A stretch of DNA of 64,000 nucleotides from Flammula alnicola (GCA_015499995.1 JADNRV010000012.1:465323-529322); one strand, 5' to 3'. Counted from the stretch's first letter, positions 50,832-63,140 are shown. The notes: a model not told the origin generated them from the sequence alone. Numbers and translations are program-made.

Positions 50832-52303
50832 ATGGACGCCGGACTTGCAGCTGAGCTCAAGAGTGTACACTTCAAGGAATTATTACGAGCCGTGTACGTC
50901 CGCATTCGAGCTGTGTCTCGTACATTACTTCTACTAATATTCTGCCTGCTCTTCAGACTGTCGTCTCTGGTATTTAGTCTAGACGCCAATCCGTTACGGT
51001 TCGACATTAACTGTTCTTTGTCAGCAATTAGTATCCCTGTTCACCTGGGGTTTACATGGGATATTATGCGTACAAGTCTGTAAGTCCTCATCGTATCGTA
51101 TCCACTACCTATGAATACTATTTCATTGCCGCAGACAACTATTATCTGAGCTTTCCGAGGGATCCGACATCCAGGAAGTTACTGGTATACGGTGCCTTGG
51201 CTCTAGAAACGATTCAACTTGTTCTAGTAACCCGCGACACATACCAGCTGTTCGCACTCGGTTTTGGAAACCCTTTTGTCATCAACAAGTTGCATCTACT
51301 CCCACTCACAATTCCTATCATGGGAGGCCTCGGTCAGTATTCAAAATTTCGGCCCTAACCTGACGCCCTGGCAAACGAACTGATTTCTTTTCAGTTGGGC
51401 TGCTATGCCACTTGATATTTGCCTACCGTATTTACCGAGTGTCGGAATCGAAGATCATAGGGTGCTTGATCACCGCCGTAAGTGATAGATCATATCACTG
51501 TGCTGTTTGACGCCTTTTACTCATAACCATGCTTTCGTTCATGTCTTGTAGCTGGCAATATGTGCTAGTTCCTGTGCCTTTGTTTTTGGAGCAAAGCTCT
51601 TCGAGGCAGGCTCTCTTTCCAACGCAGCATTTACCTCGGGGTTTACCTTACCTGCGGTGTAAGCGCTCGATGATTCAGACCCTATAAATATTCTAATCGT
51701 TTTTTTTTGTAGCTATGGAACGGATTCGGAGCAGCTTGTGACGTTGTTATCGCTGCATGCATGACCTACTATGTGAGTTATCTCATAAATGTCAATGCTG
51801 TGTTTCCTGAAAGAGATTTAGTTATCAAGAATGTCCACTGGTTTCCGGAAAACCGATCTCCTCGTCACTCAAATTATTCGTCTTTCCATTGAAACGGGTA
51901 TTATCACAGGTAAGAGAGCCTAGTTCTCACCGTCGCATTTCTGAAGTAGATAATGTTTTCTTAGCAACGTCTTCTATCGCAAGCACAATTTTGTTTGTGG
52001 GTTTCCGCAAACATCCCGACATTAGTGGTACTTCGTCCTGCCGGCCGTATTATTACCAAGATGTATTCAATCACCATTCTCGCCACATTCAACAATCGTC
52101 CCCATGCTGTCGGTGGTCCGCCGCCCTTGGCAGACGCCGAAAACTGCTATGATAGCGGCAACAAGGCTCCTTCAGGCAGTTTTGACGGTATAGCAGAAAT
52201 TCGCATCCAGCGTACGGTGGTCGAACAGGTCTGGGACGACGACATAGCTCTATCACGTATTCAGGTAAGATTTCGGCCAATGCAACCACGAAGTTGGTCC
52301 TGA
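50832..52303 (+). CDS. DUF6534 multi-pass membrane protein, copy 3
   Basis: Start ATG 50832 (MDAGLAAELKSVHFKELLRA). Family segments are QLVSLFTWGLHGILCVQV (about 51025-51077) and NYYLSFPRDPTSRKLLVYG (about 51139-51193) with LETIQLVLVTRDTY. Next are LLCHLIFAYRIYRVS (about 51400-51443), LWNGFGAACDVVIAACMTYY (about 51713-51772), SRMSTGFRKTDLLVTQIIRL with SIETGIITATSS, and finally LVVLRPAGRIITKMYS with ATFNNRP. The frame breaks between ILFVGFRK and IPTLVV at the A-run 52009-52011: one more A would restore it. The TGA at 52301-52303 follows directly if the last donor is not used, so the true end may differ. It is the paralogue of the genes at 6340 and 42820 and is closest to copy 2 in layout. Confidence 0.84.
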
Positions 52304-52575
52304 CGATTTCTGGCATTTACGTTAGATGTACAACAAAGATGATGAAATGTCAATAAAAAATGACCGCGATTCTTCCAAGAATACGCCAGAGAGTTTAACA
52401 CAGGACGTTGGAGTTCCCATAGCGTTCTAGGAGAACATAAACAGCACAAGATAGTACCATCCGCCGGATACACCTATGTAGCTGGCAATAAACTGAGGGG
52501 AAAAAATTATAATCCTCGTCTGAAGAGAAAAATCATACGCATTCTAAGGTGCAAATAAGGGATCGTTGCCACGGA

Positions 52576-53684
52576 TCAGACTTTAGTATACAAATCGATG
52601 GGCCGGTTGAAACCTAAATAATTATTAGGAACCCAATCATATATCGAAAACGTTCATGATGTGTAGGAAAGGGAAACATACCTCCTTCACCAATAAATCC
52701 AAAATGCTGTGCGGGCGAAAATCCGACATTTTGCAATATTGACTCGAAATCTGACGGTCGGATAACAAGCTTGTTCGCGTTTTCTTTCAGTTTCTGAAAA
52801 AGGAGGCACTGAGAGTTCCGCACAATGGAAGAGGACTTAGGATAAAATACAAACCTGGTCCATCCGTTTGGCTTTGGCGTATGACTCCCATGACTGAGGT
52901 TCGAGCACAAAGGTTCCTCCAGGTTTCAGCACGTCATGCACACGTTGGAAAAAATGTTTGAGTCCTTCATCCCCGCCGTTAAGGTGAATCCACTTGGAAA
53001 CGGAGAATCTGAGTTGAAATATCCTCCGGTAAGTCCAATTCAAGACTTAAGATGATGACGACTTGCCCAATAACGACATCATAACCCTCTGAATCCTCTG
53101 GAATTTCCGTCTTGTCCAGTCCGCTGTACGGAACGAAATGTTATGCGGGAAGGCGGTTTTCCCTCTGTGGATGAAGGCGGGATTGGTAGGGTCCGAATTC
53201 ATGTTCGCAGGATGCTGGAAAGTAATGACGCGTCGGGGTAGGGCCGAGTCGGCAACCATTTCTTCATCGTGGTCGTCTGCATGTCTAGGCTGTGAAGGGC
53301 CTTGGGTTGACCATACCGCAAGTCTCCTCCTCCATGCTGCCTGAATCAATGTGTCGTCGATATCAACGCCAACGACGAAATGTGCGCCATGGGATTGCGC
53401 TGGAGGATAAGAATACCGATTTGTCACCGAGAATGGGCGAGAAACGCTTCTGCACTCACCAATTTCGCAAGTCACCCAACCCTCGTTGCATCCTATATCC
53501 AGCACCCGCGCACCTTTGAAGAGACTTGAAGGAAGAGAGGCTAGACGTTCGTCGGAAATGAATGGACGTTTGGTGTAATACCTTGGGGGCAAGTTCAAGC
53601 AAAACGAGGTCCAGCACTGGTAAAGTCAGCCTTCGCACCCATGATAATTTCCGTACGTTGGGACTGATTTGACGAAGTTGACAT
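52576..53684 (-). CDS. Bin3/MePCE-type RNA methyltransferase (7SK/snRNA gamma-phosphate capping family)
   Basis: An S-adenosylmethionine-dependent methyltransferase of the Bin3 domain family, which methylates the 5' gamma-phosphate of small RNAs. YGNYHG joined by an intron to [20 protein letters not shown] is the family N-terminus (about 53665-53520). [18 protein letters not shown] (about 53515-53462) is SAM motif I and [20 protein letters not shown] (about 53385-53325) motif II. After a short exon ([10 protein letters not shown]) comes [20 protein letters not shown] (about 53010-52950), the Bin3 signature, with [20 protein letters not shown]. The last exon gives [12 protein letters not shown] and TGA 52576-52578. 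The ATG at 53684 (MSTSSNQ) is one base out of frame at 53660-53662 (a run of three G on the plus strand). Otherwise the in-frame ATG is 53820. No 7SK-type RNA was sought successfully here. Confidence 0.88.
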
Positions 53685-53921
53685 GATGGCTTGAAATAAT
53701 CCAGAAATGAATACGTCGATCCTTCCAGTGCGGAGGGGAATTTCGGGCCGGCCATGAGCCATAGGACAACGGACCATAACACTGGCCAGCGAGCGTATCT
53801 TGCTCAAGATTTTGTATCATTTACCCTCGTTTGTGGGAAAGCACGGAATCTAGCGAGAAGATGTCGTCAAAAATATTAAATATGGTGACATTGTATCTAA
53901 TAAATATATCTCTCGCTGGAT

Positions 53922-55359
53922 CTATGTCCTTCCCCAAAGTCCACCACTCCGTCTGTTGCACAACCTCTGGATCTCATGATATGTCACCTCAACACCCTTC
54001 TCTCTAAGTTTGTTAAGGTGAGATTTCGCGACACCTCGACATGTTTTATCGAGTTCGAGTTGAAATGCTGATTCGGCGATCTTCGCATAAGCTGTCCACC
54101 ATCTGGAGGATCGTATTTCCGCGAAGGGGGGATGGGATCGAAGGAAAGCAAATCGGCGCAAATAAGCTGCCCTCGAGTTGAAATGACTGCAAAAGTTCGT
54201 TGTCGAATGTGTTGGTGACTGCGCCGTGGCCTCTCAAATCGTGGATCGCCATACTGTCCAGCTGCGGGAATGGCGTTCCTCGGGCTCTATCGCATCCCAA
54301 GAGCCATTCCCAGGTAGCACGCGAAAAGTATACTTCCGTAACTGCGAGATGACGGAGGGCAGGTGAACGCGGGGCAAGTTGGCAAGTCCGTCTGCCACGT
54401 TCTTGGCAACCAATTACCCATTGTACTTCAAAATCCATAATATTGACATCGCGAGAACCGTCCATGTGGAGATCTTCCAGCTGGGGAGCATCTATGAGAT
54501 GCAACAGATCCAATCCATACCCTGGGACGGTCACCGCCATTCGTACAAGACGAGGTAGCGACACAGGGATTTTCACAACGATGGAACTGCCACGTCCTGG
54601 ATGATTATACGGGCCGTAGGACTCCACCTCCATGTCCTCGTGCATGTACACGCCGTGTACTTTGCACCAAAGTGTTTCCAGGTTTGGGGTTTGGACAAGG
54701 AATTGGGTGAGTTGGTGAAGGCTGGGATAGAAGCATGCCCGTGACCCCGATCCATCGAGAACAAGGATCTGAAGGCAGGGTAGAGGCGATTGAAGGTATG
54801 GCACGCAGTCCGGAGACAAGGGGAGAACGAGGGACGTCAACGCAGGAAGTACCACTCCGACAGATTTAAGTAAGGTCTCTGGATCGAGTGGTCGGCGATT
54901 GTCTATGGATTCTTTATCATGGTCGACACGGAGGGAGAATTCCCGCAATTCTGTTAAAACTGCGATTGTGGGTGTCATGAGGATGGCATGAAGTACCATT
55001 CCTAACTGAATCACGCCGTCCGCGCTTATATCGAAGGTGCGGATTTGAGCTTTGTGCTCCGCTAATGTCGGCCATATATTAATTTCGGTGTTCGTCGACT
55101 GCCAGTCCATGCGAATGGTGACATTGAGTGGGCACGACTTTGTTCGTTCGAGGCGCTTGCTGAGGAATACTTTGCCGTCAGAAGTAATCTGCCGTGGTCC
55201 AACATGAATGGTCGACCATGCCGATGGTATGGAATAGAGGACTTCACGAAGGGCATGACACACCAGCATGATAGTTTTTGTTTCGTTCGTCCTTGAAAAT
55301 ATCTCGAGCAGCATTTCTTTGGGAAGACGAAGCAACGACATGGACGATGTTTCAGTCAT
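53922..55359 (-). CDS. F-box protein with leucine-rich-repeat-like body
   Basis: An SCF ubiquitin-ligase adaptor of the large mushroom F-box family. ATG 55357-55359 (MTETSSMSLLRLPKEMLLEI) leads straight into the F-box; an in-frame ATG at 55482 would add 41 residues. The following about 400 residues show the usual irregular LRR-like pattern, for example LREFSLRVD, LTSLVLPLSP, LQILVLDGSG, LEDLHMDGSRDV and LRHLAVTEVYFS. The long frame carries on to about 54046, but a well-behaved C-terminus lies in another frame: RRFAFLRSHPPFAEIRSSRW (about 54158-54100) to RSGGLWGRT and TAG 53922-53924. Removing one T at 54160-54162 would connect them. No intron is needed. Target unknown. Confidence 0.8.
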
Positions 55360-55820
55360 TGTGACCAGGTCGGTGGCAGCGATGTGATGATGAGATGCTC
55401 TTAGTAGCAAGGCAAACTGGCGGTGCCGGTGCAACCTTGAGTCCTTGACCTTGAAGAAGGCAAGGTTCAAGATGAATTTCATAAGTTGACCGCCGTTCGC
55501 CGTTGTGTGCGCGTCGGATTCGGAATAATTTTAAGGGGAGATTAAAAAAAGATTCCGACCATAGCTTTGACCCACCTTTCTGGAGGTGACGTTGAGCTCT
55601 CCGTCCCTCAGGTAAGCATCGAATGAGCCCGGATAATCAGTACTGTAATACTTGGACTGGCTATACACCGTGCATGTGCCCCTGCAACATAGAGGTGAAT
55701 ATGTTTGGGGAACTTCTTGACGGTGGCATTCAGGAGCGCGTTAACGTTGAGACTCAAAAACGAATCACAAATCTAACAGAGCTGATCGAAGAAAAAAAAA
55801 TTCGGCAGGCCGTCATCGAG
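55360..55820. other. Spacer, nothing recognised
   Basis: Promoter side of the F-box gene followed by the downstream side of the tRNA. The minus-strand tRNA terminator region lies at its right edge, with an A-run at 55791-55799. Confidence 0.45.
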
Positions 55821-55912
55821 CTCTCTGTCTGGGAGTCGAACCCAGCTTTCGCGCGGACACATTCGAAAGCCAGAGTGACAGGCGCGTGTACTAACCGATA
55901 TACTAACAGAGA
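55821..55912 (-). tRNA. tRNA-Asp (GTC) with a 20-nt intron
   Basis: Read on the minus strand. Acceptor TCTCTGT (55912-55906) pairs perfectly with ACAGAGA (55828-55822), with discriminator G at 55821. The D arm TAGTATATCGGTTAGTAC and the T arm CTGGGTTCGACTCCCAG are identical to the plus-strand copy at 29439. The anticodon loop CTGTCA is interrupted by a 20-nt insert at the canonical 37/38 position, followed by C and the stem GCGCG, giving a 72-nt mature tRNA. A run of T follows on the minus strand (55799-55791), as expected for Pol III termination. Confidence 0.93.
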
Positions 55913-56265
55913 TGTAAACAATTCTTACTTGACCTTTGAAAATTCTTCCTCAACATACAAAACAAATGTTGACAGCCTGAGGGTTCCGATTATTCACCGA
56001 CATTTCTTTGATTTGTAACTTGTCTTTCCTCTCGAAGTCCCAGATATAGGTGCCTCTTCAGTGTCGATGCACGGGGGTATGTAGCTAGTCCAAGCGGGAT
56101 GCTCTCCAGGAGGAATCTCTCCGATTAACAAGTTGATGGCGGCGGGCGCCCAATGGCGATGACTTTACTTACATCCTTTGGGAACCGTTGGGCATTAGGG
56201 CAACATTGGGGTATTTATCTTTAGAGTCCTTGATTGCTTGAACTTTCAAGTAAACCACTACACAG

Positions 56266-57029
56266 ATGTCACCCTCCCCAGAAGAACAACATGACTCCCC
56301 TCGGTTATGCACCGCTGAACCTGGTCAAACGCTTCAGAATGGTCACGCAGATGGAAGATCGTCCCAAAATTGGGTTGGGGACCAAGATCTTCCAGTTGGC
56401 TTGCAGTTGATGCGAATAGCGAAGACCCCTTGCTGGTGAGTGCGAGACTATGTAAAAATATTCACTGCTGCCGCCACGAAAGACTCGGACTTCTTCGGGA
56501 TAGCTTTATATCACTTCCAGTTCTAGCGGATCACTTCTACGAGCAAAGTCCCAAGGGAAGACATCTCTGTCTGGTGCTGCACGTCCTAGGCCCATCAGTT
56601 GAGTCATTCCGTCTCAGCAACGAGTCAGGAGGATACTTGCCAGCGCACATCGTAAAGAAAATAATGTCAGACGTATTTGAGGTGTTGTGCGAACTGGACT
56701 CAAAGAACATCATTCACGGTGGTGAGTAGGTATCTGGCTGCTCATTTCATCGAACCATATCCAATACCATGCTGATTTATATCTTTGGCCATTACCGGTA
56801 CCCCTGACAATTTACTCTTCGTCGCCTATCAACAGAGCGATCCTATCAAGGAAGTTGCTTTCCGCGTCTCCTGGCCTCAAGCATGTAACATGTAACAGGT
56901 GACGATGGGACCGTCTATGCTGTCATCTCCCAACCCATGGACCACGACTTCAAGTGGGATGATACACGGCAGAACTTTGCCGATGTGTCTATCTATTTGA
57001 GCAATTTCTCTCATGGCAACTTGTGCTGA
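56266..57029 (+). pseudogene. Decayed SRPK-like protein kinase
   Basis: ATG 56266 starts MSPSPEEQHDSPRLCTAEPG. One base out of frame comes WKIVPKLGWGPRSSSWLAVD (about 56349-56408), the glycine-loop region of fungal SRPK kinases. Then follow DHFYEQSPKGRHLCLVLHVL (about 56528-56589), HIVKKIMSDVFEVLCELDSK and NIIHG (about 56648-56721), then TPDNLLFVAYQQSDPIKEVA after an intron. The segment FKWDDTRQNFADVSIYLSN ends in NFSHG, where active kinases have DFGHA. The metal-binding Asp and the Gly are replaced, the HRD-type Asp falls at a broken junction, and a TGA at 57027-57029 cuts off the C-lobe. Several frame jumps are needed. It is a remnant rather than a working kinase; such kinases are a large expanded group in mushrooms. 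Confidence 0.72.
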
Positions 57030-57285
57030 CTTCAAGTATGGGAAGTAAAGGAACGTACACAAGCATGATGCCCACTGGGGCTTTGCCACTTGTGTAAACA
57101 GAGAGTAAGTAGGGTATAATTGTCACCCACAAGGCTAACGGTAAGATGTAAACAGAGATCAGAATGTATACATTGATAACTCAAACTCGACTCACAAACA
57201 ATGAGAACGAATACCCAAGCACCGCCACGGACTACAAGGTGGACAACAACCGACTCGCCAAATGCTACTTTTCTTTTCGTGATGG

Positions 57286-57852
57286 TTAAAAGTAATAAAA
57301 TTGTTTGAGTAACCACAACGCCAGCCCTGTAAATTGATGTCCATTAACGGGCTCTTTCAAGATGATGAAGAAACACACATGATATATGCCGCCTCGCGGG
57401 GAGTTTCGAGAATGTTGCAGGTCTCGCCGAAGGGTAAGAGAATGATGGAGAGGTCGCGAGGAATATATCGCGATCAGCATCCCTTGCATAGCTAATAGAC
57501 TTGTGAGGAATATCGCCATCTTCCAGCTGCAATTATAGAGGGCGTACACTACATGTCGTTGGGTTTTATTCAATCTGTTGACATCACACGACCATGATTC
57601 TCACCTCTGAGCATAATCAAAGGTGTCAACGGCGGCCAGAAGAACGCTTGCGCTGGTAGTTAAGAAAAGAAACCATCCCGTGCATCCATGCCTTGGAACT
57701 GGCACTCGGGACAGTGGAACGAACACAATATATGTATTTACCCTAGAACAATTTCATAGTCAGCAGTGAGAGTATTTAAAGGTAGACATTCACCATTGTA
57801 TACCGAAGGGAAAATATCGAGCGAACATGTACAGAACTTTCACCCTCCTCAT
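57286..57852 (-). pseudogene. DUF6533-like membrane protein fragment
   Basis: On the minus strand ATG 57850-57852 begins MRRVKVLYMFARYFPFG, which resembles the conserved Arg-Tyr-Leu-Pro helix near the start of DUF6533 proteins. Introns at about 57794-57745 and 57602-57555 allow joining to FLTTSASVLLAAVDTFDY and then VYALYNCSWKMAIFLTSLLA (about 57550-57490), the usual second conserved helix (VYALY). The rest is poorly conserved. Neither the first helix nor the C-terminal half of the family is visible, so this looks like a fragment. The stop in the last frame is at 57286. Confidence 0.42.
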
Positions 57853-58867
57853 TGAGTGATGGACTGACAAGTGAGATAAGGGGACTACAATGGTATGGGA
57901 CAGACGGGAGGCATCCTGAGCTGCGTCTAACTAGTTTTTCCTTGGCTTCGTAGCAGGTTAAATGGGTAAGCAGAAGAAAGAAGATACAGCGGATAATGAA
58001 GTCTTAGGCAGACAGACCCGCAGCTTTTCTAACATCATGAATTAAGCCAGTTCCTCGCACAGGAAAGGTCACGAACAAAAGTGGGCATGAGTAGATGCCT
58101 GACTGACAAGAGAACGAACAGCGAGGATCAATGAACCCTCGTGTCGGGACAAGAAGGCTTCTACGTCGCTAGGTCACAGGGGCAGAGAGCCAGCGACGAG
58201 AATGGCGATATGGTAAAACTGAGCACTTCTAAAGGGACGGATGAAGAAAAAATCGACTGGAAGACGGTGCGAGTACGCACCATCGCTTGCCCCTCTGTCG
58301 TCCTATCTATCAATCCCTATCTCTTGACCGTCCAAACCCTTCATTTGCTTGCCTTCGTTCAAGCCTCAATCAGGCTAGAAGGCTGCATGGAAGTCGAAGA
58401 CGAAGCGAGATTGTGTGGTGTACATCACAGTAGCTGGGTCCGAAATGAATCGACGGAGTTTGGGAGGAATGATGTGCCAGAGTCCGAGGGTTGGAGGTGC
58501 GAGCTATGCTGAGTTTCAAAAGGGGCTGCATTAAAGTGCGATAGGAAGTGCAAATGACATATGAAGTTTGGGTTTTCAGCGGTCAGAAGAGCAGGAATGC
58601 TTATCACCGGTCGATGGAAGATGTGCTAATATGATCCTCGTGCTCACGAGTGGTCTCAAGACATGTGCATGATGGCTCAAGTAGTTCTGAGGCATATATC
58701 TACAATATCAACAACTATCTTTTGGCGAAGGAAGATCAAAGGAAGATCTATCATTTTGCCTACAATCCTATTTTTTCCGTTCTCCTCTCAGGCTGCCCCA
58801 AATCATATAAAGGCTGGTCCATTTCAAATCTCGTACTAACTCGCTTGACCAAGGCGCATTCTTCACA
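57853..58867. other. Intergenic, promoter of the secreted protein gene
   Basis: No gene recognised; the ORF at 58141-58512 has no family features. A TATA box (TATAAA, 58806-58811) lies 57 bp before the next ATG, with a C/T-rich stretch just upstream. Confidence 0.5.
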
Positions 58868-59835
58868 ATGAAATTCTCAATCTTCGCTTTAACTACCATC
58901 CGGGCCTTATTTGTATGTTTCCAGAGATTATCGATTATCATTCAAGAGCCCCTAACTGACTTCGTGAAAGGCCTCAGCTACTCGAAATGGCATATTGGCT
59001 ACAGTCGCGGATACCGCCAAGCTTGTCCCAATTACCTATGTTGGACCGATTACCCCAGGTGGAGCCAATCTTACCATTACTGGAACTCCAAAGGTTAGTC
59101 CAGACGACGCAGGCATTTTTCTCCACTGTGGTGTGTATACACTAATATACACCGTTAGGAAATCTATGACCAAATCATTGAGATGAACCCCAAGTATAAC
59201 ATTGTGGCGTTCAACCTTGAAAAGCGTGATTTCATATCCATAGAAGAGCGCACTCCCGTAAGTAAAGACTTTCTTTCGTTCAATCAAGAGAGAAGTCGAG
59301 GAAGGAAATTAACTTTGTAAAGGATCGTGTCGCCTGCAACGTCGAGGGCGGTGCTATTTATAGCGACATCGCTGAGGGTATCGACTACCTGAACAACCTC
59401 GGGGCTGGAGCCTGTAACCTTGGCCCCAAGCCAGCATGTTCGCGTGTCACCTGTTCCGATAACTCTGCCATATATTACTGCAATGACGTGAGTGTTATCT
59501 CCTAGACCATACAATTGGTTTTGGTTTCTCTAGAGTAACGCAACCATAGAACTCTTACACCATCGGCCCCAGCTGCAACTATGTAAATTTTCTTGGCTAT
59601 CAGTAACTAGCCAACTTTCGATACTAATAATTCATCCAGTTGGGCTATGGTATGGCCCAGGCCATTTTGAACCAATGTGCTGTCTGTAGTGGTAGCTGCA
59701 CGCTTTCTGGCCAGGCTTGGGACACCCAGAACTATGTAAGTCTGCCGTTCCATTCACTTGTAGCGTTATGAATTTACGATAAGACAGAATATTATTGTTG
59801 GTGCTTCAAACAACTTTGGCGAGGGACATTGCTAG
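58868..59835 (+). CDS. Small secreted cysteine-rich protein
   Basis: Start ATG 58868 with a TATA box 57 bp upstream. The first exon plus the next give a hydrophobic signal peptide (MKFSIFALTTIRALFASATR). Six exons join cleanly: ITYVGPITPGGANLTITGTP, EIYDQIIEMNPKYNIVAFNL, DRVACNVEGGAIYSDIAEGI with LNNLGAGACNLGPKPACSRV and TCSDNSAIYYCND, then NSYTIGPSCNY, LGYGMAQAILNQCAVCSGSC and NIIVGASNNFGEGHC before TAG 59833-59835. The mature protein is roughly 170-190 residues with about ten cysteines, presumably disulphide-bonded. The arrangement CSRVTCSDNSAIYYCND followed by an ILNQC helix recurs in secreted fungal proteins, but I know no activity for it. It is extracellular by inference. Confidence 0.82.
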
Positions 59836-62800
59836 AGGGTGAATACATGGCCCGGGTGGGCATCGGTTGAGCAGTCCAATCGTAATGGCAAGTGGACTAG
59901 GTGAAGCTTCACTGCGTGTGACAGTCCGCCAGCTAGATAAATAATTTCCCGTTTTAATAAATTGTACTTACCAGAGTCGGGAAACAAACTGCCTCTTGTA
60001 GGCATTCAAAACCTCCTGTGATTATCAACCGCCTGCGGTTTTGTGTTACAACCACTGGAAACGCGTATCCGAGCCCCTGCTATCCAGAGTCCGGTCAGAT
60101 TGGACTGTTTCAACGGATTTCGGGGTCTGGCAGTGTCCTTCCTTGGTATGGGCCAGACGAGCATCCAGAACGTGCGGTCTCGTGCGGCGGCATGGATGAA
60201 TACAGCTTCAATGTAGCTTTTCATCAGTGTGATGGCTGCGACAGTCAAGAGTGGGATAGGGTTCTTACTATTTGTCTTCCGATACTTCAGGGCCTTGAAT
60301 TTTGGTGAACCTGAAGGTGCTGCGTGCAATAGCTCGCAAAAGCTTTACAGTATGTAGTATGGGCCACCGGCATATCCAAGCCACAAAGAAGGCTGGAGAG
60401 TACGACAAAACGTCAAGAACGAGCAGCATGTTCCTCACAAGCCTAGTAACAACCCACGGAACCGTCCTCCAGGAAAGAAGGGATCCAAGAAGTAGTCAAT
60501 GTCGCCGAGGAGTGGGCTTTGGTTTTGATGTCCATCCGGAGTCAGCGCTTCATCTATAATGTTCTGTGTGTGTCGGTCGATTTCAGCGAGTTGACCTTGG
60601 TATGTTGGTGCCCATTGAAAATTGAAATAATAAGGTCAAGGGTGTCGACGATCATGGATCAATAGTTAAGCGCCGGAGTGGTGAAACTCGTCTCATGATT
60701 TCATTCTGGAAAGGGGTGCCGAAAGTTCGCACTCCCGGGTCTTCGCCGTAATGTATCCGCGACTCCCTATGAGAACCTTTCAGGTCTAGTGTTCGCGCTG
60801 ACCACGAGGCGAGAACAACAATCGTCGGTCCACCCTTTGCCCTACTCCTTTTTCGGAGCTCTGCCAATCGATGTTGTCTCTATACATAACCCTCGACTCT
60901 CTTCATCTGTGCGACAGAGAACATCATCATCATCGTAGCCGCCTTCAAAGTGCGAGGATCCAAATAAAACAAAGATGGCCTGATCTCACCATCTTTTCCT
61001 TTCATGATCATCTTCTGCAGCACGCATCACGTTCATCACATCGGCCATCGCACGCCGCACACAGGGCTCAGCAGCACAATGTCTGGCTCGGTACACCACC
61101 AAACCTGCCTGATGTCCGTGTGATATCAGGTCGAGCTGATTAAGATGATGTGAGTCCGGAGTCAAATGAGCCCCACAGGAGCTCGTGAGGATGTAGTCAT
61201 CTGGGAATTTTAAATCATTTCCTGATTGCTATATCCGGGGGATATTCCGCTGGATGTCAACACGACATCCTCAATCCAATTTCATGATATTCCCTTGTAA
61301 CGTGAATGAGAGATCAAACCAAGGTCATGACGACATTTATCATTGGTATCTTGCAGGGCTCTTTTCAGTTCACATTACGAGATGATTCTTCTTAAAAATT
61401 TCCGAATATCACAAAGTTTAGAATGAACAGAAAAATGTATTCATTTGACGAAGGAATACTACAGGAGTATGTATACTATGGGTTTGCTAGTACAAAGTGC
61501 TAAACATGATGAATATAAAGGCATTAGCGAATGCAGAGAATGTGAAGGGTGAGAGAGCATACCGAAATCTAACAGAGCCCACAGCCGAAACTCCAAGTTA
61601 ATCTGATGTCCATCCGAATCCATGCCGGAACCTAAAGAGAAGAGCAAGTTAGGAACGCAAGGAAGAGATAAAAGAAATGACAGAAAGACAATGGCACAAG
61701 CAACATGATAAATGGACACAGGCGTCCTAGAAATACGCAACGCGACAGGCCGCGAAAGATGTCCCCGCCACAGGACACAGTACATGAACTGTTCAAGTTC
61801 TGTGGCGCTATTACGCAGAATAGCAGGGCATCTCAACAGAGAAAGTAAATAAACGAGGGGGTGTGGTGGAGGCGGCAGAGGAAATACGACAACGAAGGAC
61901 AGAGGAGGGATGGAGACGATGGTGATGATGGACACAAGTCGATTCGAACTCCGCACAGAGAGGATGTCCAGGCAGAGATTCCATAGACCCCAGAGGATGT
62001 TGAACTAGCTGGAGATGTTGACATTTAGAGTCTAAAGACGTCGTGAAATAGATCAGACGGATATTTGCCGTCGAGGTCAGGTTGATATCAGCGCGGCACC
62101 TCAATTGAATCTCATCACGCTGTCACGCTGAATGTCGTTGGCCAAAATCTCATTTAAATATCACACTAATATCTATTGGACATTTCTACATTCTCTCTCG
62201 GAAACATATTTGCCAGAGGTCATACGGAACTCAGGCAGGGTTGGTGGTGTAGGGCCATCTAGCATCTTTTCATTTCACTTATCTATCCACCGCGCTGTGA
62301 AATTCCAAATTCGATTCTGTCCACCGCCTCAGAGAGTACTGTAACAAATACCATCACGCATCACGTATCACGTACCTTATGATTATCCACCTGTTCCCGC
62401 GATCTTTGTATCTTATCTTATCTTCGTAAGCCCCTATTTGTTTCATTAACTACTTGTATATAGCTTCGTTCAACTGCCCAAGGCTCCGTATTTACTTACT
62501 ATTCTCTGACTCGCTATTACGACTATATCTCTTATTATTTGACTCCTCTTTTGACTCCTTTATCGTCACCCTATGATTTGTTTTGACTCCCTAATCCCTT
62601 GTAAAATGACTTACTCAATACCTACCTATAACGTGTCCGTCCTCTCGTCTCCGGACTCCATTTTATTACCTGACTCGTGTACTCTTAGCTTAGTATAAAT
62701 AGTCGACCCTTTGTACAGGACAAGACAGTCAATCACACAGTTTTAACCTGTTCACTTGATTCTCGCGCTATCTACAACCGTGTGCCAATTCGTCTTTCAG

Positions 62801-62849
62801 TGACTCCCACGCCTCTGAAAGCTCCCAATTGTCACATATTTTTGAACAC
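59836..62849. other. Gene-poor region
   Basis: About 3 kb without a supported gene. ORFs at 60006-60329, 60871-61143 and 61459-61956 have no recognisable motif, and the last is low-complexity. The part 62340-62840 is T/C-rich with a TATAAATAG word at 62694-62702 and a CACACAGTTTTAACCTG stretch. It could be the relic of an LTR, but no target duplication was found. Confidence 0.4.
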
Positions 62850-63132
62850 TACAGTGCCCATCACCACCTCTCCAACACCTCCTGTTTGGTGCCGAGAAAT
62901 TTTTTGTAGAATTTTTCTGATTTTCTTAGGAAGGAAACCCATGAAAAGAATGTGATTTACGCATTTTCTCATTTTTCCCACGGTGTTTCACTTTTTCGGG
63001 GTTGGGAAAAAAAATAAAGGGCTCCAATTTTATATTATTTGAGGGAGAGAAGATGAAGAAAGGCAGGAAACAACATTTATGAGGTTTTCGGCAAAAAATC
63101 CCTGTTTCCTGCCTGATCCGGCGGCTCTGTAG

Positions 63133-63140
63133 GGTTGGGC
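63133..63140. repeat. Left target duplication GGGTTGGG of the hAT MITE
   Basis: Identical to 63614-63621 and immediately adjacent to the MITE end. Confidence 0.88.

Noticed and set aside
61459..61956. 165-codon hydrophobic minus-strand ORF
   Set aside because: Low-complexity Leu/Ser/Pro sequence from a purine/pyrimidine-biased region, without homologous motifs or a credible start context.
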